Origin: Hemileia vastatrix
Taxonomy: Eukaryota > Basidiomycota > Pucciniomycetes > Pucciniales > Zaghouaniaceae
Assembly: GCA_030280995.1 (NCBI GenBank)
Contig: JASXTE010000001.1
Span: 32,793,700 to 32,857,699 of the forward strand
DNA length: 64,000 bases
Reading direction: 5' to 3'
Part shown: one piece after another, positions 34,075-44,289 of the stretch
Layout: every line of letters starts with the position of its first letter
Position numbering within the stretch: the first letter of the stretch is position 1
Notes under the pieces: generated by a model
Told to the model about the DNA's origin: nothing
What the model saw: only the letters and a program-made list of their open reading frames with translations
The model's database searches: none
Program-made: the position numbers and the translations under genes

Positions 34075-34088
34075 TTAGAGTGAGGGAG
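34075..34088 (+). promoter_or_regulatory. Polypurine tract of gypsy element B
   Basis: TTTTTAGAGTGAGGGAG sits directly before the 3' LTR start at 34089. The purine-rich AGAGTGAGGGAG is the expected plus-strand primer. Confidence 0.7.
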
Positions 34089-34914
34089 TGTCAGCCAGGC
34101 TACTAGACTTACCCAGTGAAATAATTAATTATTTACTGGATGAAGCCGCACCTTATCATTTTTAATTATTATTTAATTATAATTTAGTTACATTAAAATT
34201 AGTTATAATAAATTAACTAATTACAGAATGTTAAAATTAAAAAATTAATTAATTAAATAAATAATTAAAATTAAAATTATAATTTTTTCCCTTATATTTT
34301 TCTCTAACACCGTGCTCATTTGACAGGTTGGGAGAAAATAAAATTTTATATTAAAAAATAAATACAAAGATAAAATAAGATTTAAATATTCAAATAATAT
34401 TAAATATATACAAAAAAATCAAATTTCTTATTTAGGATTGACTTTTACAGTAAATATTAAAAATATTGATGTATTTCTGACATACTCTGTAAATACATCT
34501 TTTTGACGCCTTCTTTTTAGAATAACTTTATTATTTGAAATACTCTTTCTGGAATGTTCTTTTCTCTCTCTCTTCCTACTGTTTTTAGAATTTGATTGCC
34601 GTGCTTTGTCTCTCCTTTGCCTATAAAAGGCCTCTCTTTTTGTTGTCTTTTAATCATTCTTTTTACCAACTCATTTATTACTACAACTACAACAGTTAAA
34701 ACTTATTTATTATATTTTATATCCTTAGTATTTACACCATACGTAATTCTAATTCTATAACTTATATAAATTATTAAAATCTACCTCTTATTTTGAGTAA
34801 ATAAATCATACTTGATTGAGAAAATACGTACCTAATTATTGAGAGTCAAATAAATCCTTAAAATCTTCATATAACACCATACCAAAGCTTCTAGACCAAA
34901 AGTGAACCTTGAAA
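34089..34914 (+). repeat. LTR-B, 3' LTR of gypsy element B
   Basis: 826 bp, matching 27758-28583 except four positions. The last bases read TTGAAA instead of TTGACA. TATA box at about 34622. Followed by AATAG. Confidence 0.93.
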
Positions 34915-35069
34915 AATAGTGAGAATTATAATACTGAATCCTTTTATTCTGAATTATATTTTACTATTTGTAGGATTTATACTACAGTATTCATATAGGA
35001 CCATTTAAATCTTCTAGACAAAGACTTTTCAAGCTAGTTCACGTCCATTTAGTTGATCTTAGCCTGACA

Positions 35070-38000
35070 AATAGCCATCCTTCAACCATTTCCTGATGAA
35101 AAACACTATCCATCAATTTTTGGAAGACTGAAGGCGCATTCTTTGGGCCAAATGGCATTCTCACATACTTATATATACCCATATGTGTGGTTATTAATAA
35201 GTAATTTTGAGAATTTCTTTCCACAGGAATCTGGTGGTAACCTTTGTTTCCATCCAGACAGGAAATATATTTTGCTCCTTGTAAAGTAGCATGGATAGAA
35301 GCTATCCTTGGTAAAGGGTAAATATCATCTACTATGTATGTATTCAGAGCTCTATAATCACCGCATAATCTTGCCTTATCTTTTTCATAAGAGATCAATA
35401 CTGGTGAAATGACACAATACTTAGGTGTTGTGTCCACTTTTTCAACAATATCCATTTCCAACAAAATTTTTATATTGTCTTCAATATCTTTCCTTTTTTC
35501 AGGAGATGCTGGGTAAGGTTTCTTTTTTAGGCTGCCAGGAATATTATCCAAATCACAGCTTAGAGAGATTTTAATCTCATGGTCTTTGACCAATCCTAGT
35601 TCATTTGAACCATGAGAAAATTTCATAGGATATGATTTAATCAATCTCAAAATATTTTCTTCTTCAATTTTTGAGAGTTGAGGACTGAAAGAGGCCTTTT
35701 GGATTTCATTTTCCTATTCAACCACTTCATTGATGGTTCTTCCACCTTGCAGTTGTTCTTCTCTAGGAGAAATGGCATACACTGAATTTTCAGAACATAT
35801 CTTGAATTTTCTCTTACCATTTGCGCCTATGGTGAAAAAACTGTTTGCAGGATCTAGTTTAATGCCAAATTTTGTCAATAAATCATTTCCAATAATAAAC
35901 CAATCACTAAAATTATTATTATCCATTACTACAAATTCACAAACTGCTCTTACATATCCATTATTATATTTAAAGAATACAGCAGTTTTGTATTTGCCAA
36001 TTGGATTTAATATTGAACCAAAACCTCTCCAGCTCTTTGTTTGAACAGGTTCTAGTTTTTCCTTATAATTACTGTCAAGTTTCATTAATGTATTAATAGA
36101 AACTACACTACCTGCAGCCCCAGTGTCAAGAATGGCATTCATTTCTCTTCCACATATAATAACAGGTGCTCTGATAGGTGTTATTTTGTAAGTATCATGA
36201 GATGCATCTTTAATTATTTCAGCTTCTTCAATGGAAGTTAAAGATGTATCTGTATGAGGTATAGCATCATTCAGGAACATTATATCCTGTTCTAATACAA
36301 ATATCTCATTTTCATCATCACTGTAAGATATGTTACTTTTAAAATCCTCACTGGATTCCACATTTTCATCTTCATGATTACTTGGTTCAGAATTCTGGCA
36401 GGTTTCAATAACATTTATTCTCTTCTTACACATGTGACCCTTAACCCAAGGTTCATTACATTTGTAACAAGTGTTATTTTCTTGTCTCTTAGGGACAAGG
36501 GGAGCTGAAGGTTTTTTCTTTTCCACTGGTAACTTACTTGTAGTAGGTTTTACCACGTCAACACTTTGTCTGTAATTACTATACTTGGTTTCATATTTGT
36601 GGTATAATAATATCTCATTGCATATATTAATGAATCCAGAGGTATCTCTGATGGTTTCAGTTCTAGCCACAATAATGTCTCTAACTGAAATAGGCAACTT
36701 GTATATTATTTTTTCTTTCCACTCTTCATAATCCATTTTTGGATCCATAGCTTTCATGATTCTAATTAAATTCATTAAGAAGACCATGGGTTTATCTCCA
36801 GCATTTGGATTATATCTTGTTTTTTCATACAATCTTTGTTGAGTGATTCTAAATTTTGGGCCACCAAATTGCCTTTAAATTAGTGCCTTCCATTCATTCC
36901 AGGAGTAATTAATTCCCTCACTCAATACAGATTCAAACCATAATAAGACCACATCTGTAAATAAAGATATTAACTTTGAAGTAATTTCTTCATCAGGTAA
37001 TTTATATGAAAATTTTAAGTTATCAATTCTTTGTATGAATTGTTGCCAATCAGATTTTGAATCCCCGTCAAAAGAAGGGTACTGATCTAACTTAGGCCAG
37101 TTCTTTTGGTTAGTTTTTGTTTCCTTAACCTGAGGAATATTGTGTAATTCACTTACTTTAGAAAGATGATCATTTATTTCATCTTTTACTGATTTTATAT
37201 TCTCAGAGCCCATGACACTATGTTCATGCTCAATCATTGGTTTATCATCAGAGTGTTTCATAAAAACTGGTACTCTTTCCACATAAGAGGTATTATCTTT
37301 AATTTTATCAGTATTTTTCAAAATTTTAGCTACTTCAATTTCTACTATTTGCAAATCATCTTTTATTACAGGTGCATGAGTTAAGGTATCATTCACATTT
37401 GAAAAAGACAATTTTACAAGTCCCTCTATGGTAGCCATAATATTCTGAGAATGTTCCAATTTATTTTCTAAATTTTTAATTTCAGAGTTTAATCTTTTGT
37501 TTTCATTGATTAATTCATTATTTTAATTCTCAATAATTTTTAACCTATTGACTGTTGTACTCAATGATTGCGTGAGGTTTAATAATACACTTTCTGTATT
37601 ATTGTTTGACTCTCTAGAGAATTCTTCCAATTTTTCAATTCTTAATAATAATTTACTAATTATTTTTGATTCTGTTGGGTTTTCTTTTAGAAAATATTCA
37701 ATTTTTTCCGTGTCTAACTAAGAAGATTCATCATCAGGTTCAAGATTTATTTCATTTGGTTCCATTTTTATATTAATAGCATTTTCCTGGTGGTCAATAA
37801 AACTATGTACATTGTCCTCATTTAAAGACAAGTTTAACATGATATTTTCAAATGAATAATATTTTAAATACTTATCAATTATATCCAATAACTCTATCAA
37901 TTTCATTACCTATAAGTAATTTATTGTTAGGAATATATAGTTGATCCTGAGAAGATGGATGAATTACCAAGGTCTTATTCCATTTCCGCTGCCTCTCCTT

Positions 38001-38523
38001 GGCTTTCCCCTGTAAGGGTGACTGCTGGAGCCCTGCTGTTGAGGAGGGTTTTTGTAATTTTGGGCGTACCAATCCCGCTTCCATTTGCTGACTGTAATTT
38101 TTTGGTCCTCCTCTTGGACTGGAGGTGTTGCTATGGAATTGTTTGGTGCCACTGTTGGTGGTTGAGCCTTTATTTCTACTAGAGCTAGATTGAATTCTAC
38201 GAAACCCTGAGCTGCTCTTTTCTCAAGATTGTTTATCTGGTCCACTATATTGTTTACTCTTATTTTCAAGGTGTTCAGTAGAGTGGAGAGGGAGTGAATT
38301 TTTTCTTGTAAGGTATTTTTTTTTCATTATTGATACCTGTTTTAATAGTTTTTCCATTTCCTCCAGAGACATTTGTGGAGTGATGGTGTTTGTGGGGGAA
38401 TCCTGGCCCTCCATTTGAATGTCCTATACCAGGTCTCTCAGCTCTAGGTCTTAAGCTATAAGGTTTTGCCTTATTACTCACAATATCATTGTTGTCACAC
38501 ATTTTTACATGGAATTTAATCAA
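35070..38523 (-). pseudogene. Element C gag, protease and RT start
   Basis: Minus-strand order from 38523: N-terminal Gag (MCDNNDIVSNKAKPYSLRPR), coiled coil (INNLEKRAAQGF), capsid (WPKLDQYPSFDGDSKSDWQQ, near 37100), a TAA near 36872, the rest of capsid (36832 on), zinc knuckle CYKCNEPWVKGHMCKK (about 36470), protease with ILDTGAAGSVVS (about 36130), a stop at 35714-35716, then RT up to MVEGWLF at about 35075, where the solo LTR-A entered. Several frame changes occur in the first 700 bases. It shows the complete domain set that gypsy B has lost. Confidence 0.85.
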
Positions 38524-39096
38524 AGGATTGAAATTTGAGATTTTTAAAACTTCAAAAAGGAGTTTTATCAGTATTTATCAATACCACTGAGGACAATTTT
38601 ATTGCTTAATTATAGGTTTTAAGTGAATTTAGAAGTGCCAAAATTCAAATATGCTTTTATGTGGTCACTTGATTTAACTAGTCTACAATATGTAGCCATG
38701 TTTTTATATTTAAAATAGAAAATTTTCCAGTAAGATTCTTTCTAACTATTAAATGAATTTTACAAACCAATAAAAAGGGATTAAGAGTCCTGTTACAAGA
38801 AAACAATTAAGCAGTTTAATTTGTTATCATCTGCAAAGATCACAAATTTAATTGGTCTATTAACAGACTCCCACTAAGAACAATTTTATATTAAATTAGT
38901 GGTAAAATTGTTGATTCAATATCACAATTTTATTATATAACAGGGCTTATTTTTCTGAAATCACTATATAAGTGAACCCAACCTGTTGTAATTATCCAAA
39001 TATTTATATAGGGATTTTATTTACTTGTTGCCTCTTTTTTGAATTTTTTACTTACTGGAAGATAACCAACAGAATTCTTGAGGAAAGGCCCCCAAT
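38524..39096 (-). other. Element C untranslated leader and primer binding site
   Basis: AT-rich leader with no gene. The primer binding site ATTGGGGGCCTTTCC lies at 39096-39082, next to the LTR edge. The CAGTTGA/TCCTG repeats of gypsy B are only weakly visible here, if at all. Confidence 0.65.
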
Positions 39097-41688
39097 TTTC
39101 ATGCTGAAGTCAAGCAAAAACATGTGAGAAAGCTTGAATGGTCAGTTGTCTAGAAGATTTTAATGGTCCTATATGAATACTGTAGTACAAATCCAATAAG
39201 TATTAAAATAACTCAAAAAAAGGGTCTCAGTAATTCTAATCTTACTAATTATAAATGGCTTACAATCTTTAAAGTTGGTAGAAAAATAGATTTAATAATT
39301 CAGATACTATTCAAAGACTATATAAGTGCTATTGATATGTATTGTAAATTTATTTGGTTATATGATTGAATTGTAATGATAAAGAATGTAGAAAACAAGA
39401 CCCACAACCTCCTCCTTTTATACCCATTGAGCTCCCCAATGAATCCCTTGATTTACCATTCCAATACACAGTTAATGACGCCTCCATCCAACAAATAGAA
39501 ATTTTCATCAACATCCCTAGTGACCCATAACATAATTAGAAAAGTAACTTCCGCCAAAATCCTGGAATAATAGGGAAAATCCATCAAAATTAAAGAATAA
39601 GTAAAAAGGAGAGTATATGCCTATTATACATCAATATAAAAGACTAAAGAGAGAAAATTAAGGTTTATAAGAGCTTAATAATAAGGGGGATTCACTTTAG
39701 AAATGATGGGGCTAATCCTGACATTATACTACATGAAATTCCCATTCAAAAATGACCAAAATTGACTGAGAAACCACCTAGAAACCCAAAAAAGAGCGTG
39801 AGATGTGGGGTAACTACATGCAGTCCTTGGCAGGCGCTAGCACGGGTAAATACTTGACTAATTTTAGGTGAATATAAGCGTGGTAGAGAAATAAGGCACC
39901 AAGAGTGAGGTTATTAATGAAATTAGTGCATATAAACTGTCAGGCCTGAGTCACTGTAAGAGAGATAAATCAAGTCTTATCAGCAGCACTGAGGTCTGAT
40001 TAAGATTTAAGTGAGAAAGAAATATAGTAGAATATTAATAAATCCCACTTATCTTATAGATTTTATTAAATGCTATAGATCAGGTACTGTTTATATAGCA
40101 CTATAAGTTAATCAATTAAATGTTGTAACAATAAATAAATATAAAATAATAATTCCCACAGTGTCTATATAAGCTATAGACCAGGTACTTGTATTCAATA
40201 TATTTTAAGTATGTTACCAGGACCAGTAAGTTGTCAGTTATATAACACTTATATTATCTTATGCTTCTGCAATACTCACTTAAGCAATTCTTCAGTAATT
40301 ATCAGGAATAAGGAATATAAACTATATTATAGAAGTAACAGAGCTCACCAATTTAAGATACAATACCAAGTAATATAATCTTTAATATTATTTGATAAGG
40401 GGAATAATAATTAAACAGTATTTGCTATGCAGTGTCTCACTCAATATAGCAGGGAAACTATAATAATTATTGGATGCTTGTCTTGTTATAAGGCTACAGT
40501 AGTGGCAGCTCAAACTAGGATTTATATGAATTGGTGTGTGTAAAATAGATGGTGAATTCTAAGGGAAATCACCTCTTTATATTCTCTTTCATTTGTTTTA
40601 TTTACTTCTATTTACATCTTTCTCTCCCTTTGTCCTTTCTTTATTTTGTTTCATAATATTTTCTATGCCTTTAACCCTGTTTATACTCAGTATCCCTTTG
40701 TGTTCTTATTATTTGTCCCATATCATATTCCTACTCTTTATTATAGTTGTGTTTGTTCTTCTGTTTGTTTCTACACAGCTATTCCCTTTATTTCTTCCCT
40801 TTGTTCTTTCTTATCTCTATTCTATTCTAAGCTGTGTACTGGTTTGTATCATTCTTTCTCCCTTTATCCTCTTTATCTTCTCTTCTATTTTCAGCTGTGT
40901 ATTTGTTTGTATCATTCTTTCTCCCTTTATCCTCTTTATCTTCTCTTCTATTTTCAGCTGTGTATTTATTTGTATCCCATCCTCTTCCCTTTCTTTCTTA
41001 TTTGTCAGTTGTTTTATCCCTTCAGATGACATAAACAAGGTCAATGCACTATTAATTAAGCTAGGACACAAAATTAGCGACTGTTCCTATTTTAGTGTTT
41101 TTCCACACAGTGGGTGTAGAATGTGGGGTAATTATAGTGTTAAAAAGCTAACTTTGCTAAAAATGAAGCTATTCACACGGGAAAAATGCAGGCAGTATGT
41201 GGCCAGTACACAGAAGCCATTTCTGGCATAAAAAACACCAAATTTGAAAAGTGTTATTTTTATGCATTTAAGTAGCCAAATAAATAGTACTAAATAAGAA
41301 AAATTGAACTTTCAAAACACATTTTAAATATTCTTAAATTTATAGCGCATAAAATCAACTTTTAAGTGAAATAAAGTGCATTTCTTGTTTTTTGCATAAA
41401 ACAATAAAAATAACAGCTTTAGGTATACTTAAAAATAATGTAGCCTTTTAATTAAGGCTCTTAAGGTTTCCCTAACATATTCCAACTTAATATTAAGTAC
41501 ATAAGACTTATAAAAGGTGGATATATGAGTGTATATAAGGTGTTAAAATGGCATTTTTTGTGTATTATCATAATTTTACTTATGTATACTGTTTGTGTAC
41601 TCTCATTTATTTTTCCCATGTATAGTCCATGTGTTTAAAATAACTTATAAGTACTTTTTACTCAGTCCTGGGGATATACAGGCTGACA
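39097..41688 (-). repeat. LTR-A, 5' LTR of element C, split by a solo LTR
   Basis: About 1493 bp after removing the insertion 39938-41031 and one TAAAC. In minus orientation it starts TGTCAGCCTGTATATCCCC (41688) and ends GACTTCAGCATGAAA (39097). Visibly diverged from the 3' LTR, so element C is much older than gypsy B. Confidence 0.87.
39938..41031 (-). repeat. Solo LTR (family D) inside LTR-A, duplication TAAAC
   Basis: 1094 bp from TGTCAGGCCTGAGTCACTG to CTTCAGATGACA, flanked by TAAAC (39933-39937, 41032-41036). The uninterrupted site is visible at 23124-23146 in the other LTR. A minus-strand TATA-like box (complement near 40575) suggests minus orientation. It contains a 67-bp tandem repeat, about 2.5 units, at 40840-41000 (TTTATCCTCTTTATCTTCTC blocks). 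Confidence 0.9.
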
Positions 41689-41984
41689 TCAGCACTCTCA
41701 GGTAATGGGCTTTCTTACCTAAATAAATTATTTTTCATTTACTAAAATAGGTGACCTTAGCTTAGAGGATACAAAGATTTCCAATCAATCTGACTATTCT
41801 TTTTTCTTCTTTCTTTCTTCTTCTTTTCCTTTTTTCTTCAAATTCTTGTCTCTCTTGTTGTTTTCTTTCTTGTCTTTTTCATTTATTTTTTTATTTTTTT
41901 AATTTTTCTCATTTATTTATTTTATTTTTGTTTTTCTTTTCATTTTTCATTTTCATTTTCATTTTTTTTTCATTTTTTATTTTT

Positions 41985-43035
41985 ATTTTTATTTTTATTT
42001 TTATTTTTATTTTTATTTTTATTTTTATTTTTATTTTTATTTTTATTTTTATTTTTATTTTTATTTTTATTTTTATTTTTATTTTTATTTTTATTTTTAT
42101 TTTTATTTTTATTTTTATTTTTATTTTTATTTTTATTTTTATTTTTATTTTTATTTTTATTTTTATTTTTATTTTTATTTTTATTTTTATTTTTATTTTT
42201 ATTTTTATTTTTATTTTTATTTTTATTTTTATTTTTATTTTTATTTTTATTTTTATTTTTATTTTTATTTTTATTTTTATTTTTATTTTTATTTTTATTT
42301 TTATTTTTATTTTTATTTTTATTTTTATTTTTATTTTTATTTTTATTTTTATTTTTATTTTTATTTTTATTTTTATTTTTATTTTTATTTTTATTTTTAT
42401 TTTTATTTTTATTTTTATTTTTATTTTTATTTTTATTTTTATTTTTATTTTTATTTTTATTTTTATTTTTATTTTTATTTTTATTTTTATTTTTATTTTT
42501 ATTTTTATTTTTATTTTTATTTTTATTTTTATTTTTATTTTTATTTTTATTTTTATTTTTATTTTTATTTTTATTTTTATTTTTATTTTTATTTTTATTT
42601 TTATTTTTATTTTTATTTTTATTTTTATTTTTGTTTTTATTTTTATTTTTATTTTTATTTTTATTTTTATTTTTATTTTTATTTTTATTTTTATTTTTAT
42701 TTTTATTTTTATTTTTATTTTTATTTTTATTTTTATTTTTATTTTTATTTTTATTTTTATTTTCATTTTCATTTTTATTTTTATTTTTATTTTTATTTTT
42801 ATTTTTATTTTTATTTTTATTTTTATTTTTATTTTTATTTTTATTTTTATTTTTATTTTTATTTTTATTTTTATTTTTATTTTTATTTTTATTTTTATTT
42901 TTATTTTTATTTTTATTTTTATTTTTATTTTTATTTTTATTTTTATTTTTATTTTTATTTTTATTTTTTTTTTTATTTTTATTTTTATCTTTATTTTTAT
43001 TTTATTTATTTATTTATTTATTTATTTATTTTATT
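41985..43035. repeat. 1-kb (ATTTTT)n hexanucleotide array, then (ATTT)n
   Basis: About 165 uninterrupted 6-bp units from about 41985 to 43000. Breaks: one G at 42633, a CATTTTC pair at 42761-42771, and a long T run near 42966. It changes to ATTT units at 43000-43035. Open frames of alternating Ile-Phe or Lys-Ile on both strands are trivial by-products. Confidence 0.97.
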
Positions 43036-43164
43036 TCATGTTTAAACTACTAATCATACTAAAAAAAACAGGAAACTAATCTGACAAAATTACCCAAAAA
43101 TTATGAGAGCTGAGAAATTAAAATTAAATGAATAATGATAATAAGATGAGATAAATAATAAATA

Positions 43165-43475
43165 CAAATGGTATCCCCCAGCCAAATGATGAGCTGATCC
43201 CCTGATACCTTAACCACATCAAAGTTCACCTTGATGTGGATACACCTTTATATAATTTTTAAATGAATTGAGATAAAAAATAAATTAAGAAAAATAATAT
43301 CAATAAAGAAAAAGATGAAATAAATAGAAATTTAGAAAATAATAATATAAAAAAAATGAGATAGAGATAAAAAAAGAAAATAGCATTGCCCGGCCAATTG
43401 ATGAGCCTTTCCCCACCAATGCTTTCCCACATCCAGGTTACCCTGATGTGGTGACACCATATAATATAATTTATG
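43165..43475. repeat. Two diverged copies of a hairpin-bearing repeat
   Basis: 43170-43260 and 43383-43475 share the pattern AT(C/T)CCC.(G/C)CC then GATGAGC, then CCACATC...GATGTGG (9-bp stem in the first copy), then CACC(A/T)TATATAAT. Spacing is about 213 bp. Origin unknown. Confidence 0.6.
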
Positions 43476-43795
43476 ATTTTTCTGCTTTTATATCCTAATA
43501 ACCCCTATAACAAAATTAAAAGAAAAAAAGAGAAAAAAGAAAAAAATCTAAAACTACTATCTAATGCAACCATAGACACAAAAATTTAAGAAAAGAAAAG
43601 AAAAATGCAGCTCCATAGAAAGTCCAGTCCAAGGAAATAATCACTGGGTGGGCTCTTTTCAATAAGTAAAAATTATGGGGGACCACCAGTAATCCACCAC
43701 CAATCCAAATAGACCAAAGAAGCCTGTCCCAAGCCAGTAAGCCAGTTTAAATTCATAGTGTACTTGAAACCTGAATAACAAAAACCAGAAGTAGG

Positions 43796-44195
43796 ATTCA
43801 ACTGGGACAAACAAAATACTTGAAACAGACATTATGGAGTAACTGTTCTACAGAGCAGCAAGCTCATCAGTTACCCCCACACTTGCCAAAATATAATCTA
43901 GAAACCACCCCTGGGTACATTCTAACAAAAAAAACAGCATCTCACATAACAAACCAAAACCAAAAAACATGAAGAGTCAAGAACTTGAAGACCAAAAGAA
44001 TTTTGAGTTTAAAAACAAAGATGACTAACCCTGTGAAGAAAAACCAATACTATGATTCAACCAAATTAAGAGAAGGGGTTGGAAACAGACAATGTGGGGT
44101 AACTGTTGATAGAGTAGCCAGCCCATCAGTTACTTCCACACTTGCCAAAATAAAATCTAGAAGCCCCACCCATGGGTACCTTCTAAAAAAATGGT
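43796..44195. repeat. Direct repeat of about 130 bp, two diverged copies
   Basis: 43796-43927 and 44055-44190 share GATTCAA...GAAACAGACA, GTAACTGTT, CATCAGTTAC, CCACACTTGCCAAAAT and CTGGGTAC/ATGGGTAC blocks. It lies just beyond the 3' end of the decayed Gypsy F pol and may belong to its 3' untranslated part or LTR. Confidence 0.6.
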
Positions 44196-44289
44196 TTACA
44201 ACAAAACAGATGCACAGCATCACCAAAATCAAAAATTAAAGAATGTTCCATAGTTTATACCCATTGAAGAGTCAATCATCTTCACTTCT

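Larger units (their letters stand above)
27758..34914 (+). mobile_element. Young Ty3/Gypsy element B with 826-bp LTRs, duplication AATAG
   Basis: A 7157-bp element flanked by AATAG (27753-27757, 34915-34919). By eye the two LTRs differ at only four positions (G/T, G/T, G/A, C/A), so insertion is recent. Inside are a primer binding site, a GC-rich island, a leader with repeats, a shortened gag-protease ORF, a long pol with one stop, a purine tract and the 3' LTR. Pol is closely related to that of element C, but the LTRs are of a different family (LTR-B). Confidence 0.93.
26409..35069 (+). repeat. Solo LTR-A inserted in element C pol, itself split by gypsy B
   Basis: LTR-A sequence at 26409-27757 and 34920-35069 totals about 1499 bp once the inner element and one duplication are removed. 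It starts AGTCAGCCTGTATGTATCC (T to A at the first base) and ends CTTAGCCTGACA. The target duplication AATAG is at 26404-26408 and 35070-35074. The TATA box TATAAAAGGAGG is at 27575. No internal region is present, so it is a solo LTR left by LTR-LTR recombination before or after the inner insertion. Confidence 0.87.
22300..41688 (-). mobile_element. Ty3/Gypsy chromovirus element C, full span with nested insertions
   Basis: The outer element ends in TGTCAGG.../...CTGACA and is flanked by TCAGC on both sides (22295-22299, 41689-41693). Read on the minus strand: 5' LTR 41688-39097, primer binding site 39096-39082, gag/protease/RT 38523-35070, remaining pol 26408-23971, purine tract, 3' LTR 23791-22300. 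Two later insertions interrupt it: a solo LTR-A with its own cargo (26409-35069) and a solo LTR in the 5' LTR (39938-41031). Without them the element is about 9.6 kb with LTRs of about 1492 bp. Confidence 0.88.

Noticed and set aside
40593..41231. 212-codon hydrophobic frame inside the solo LTR
   Set aside because: It crosses the LTR edge and the duplication TAAAC into LTR-A, so it cannot be an ancestral gene; it reflects T/C-rich tandem repeats.
41909..43079. Long open frames of Lys-Ile, Ile-Phe or Leu-Phe repeats
   Set aside because: They are translations of the (ATTTTT)n array, open on both strands only because the 6-bp unit has no stop in those frames.
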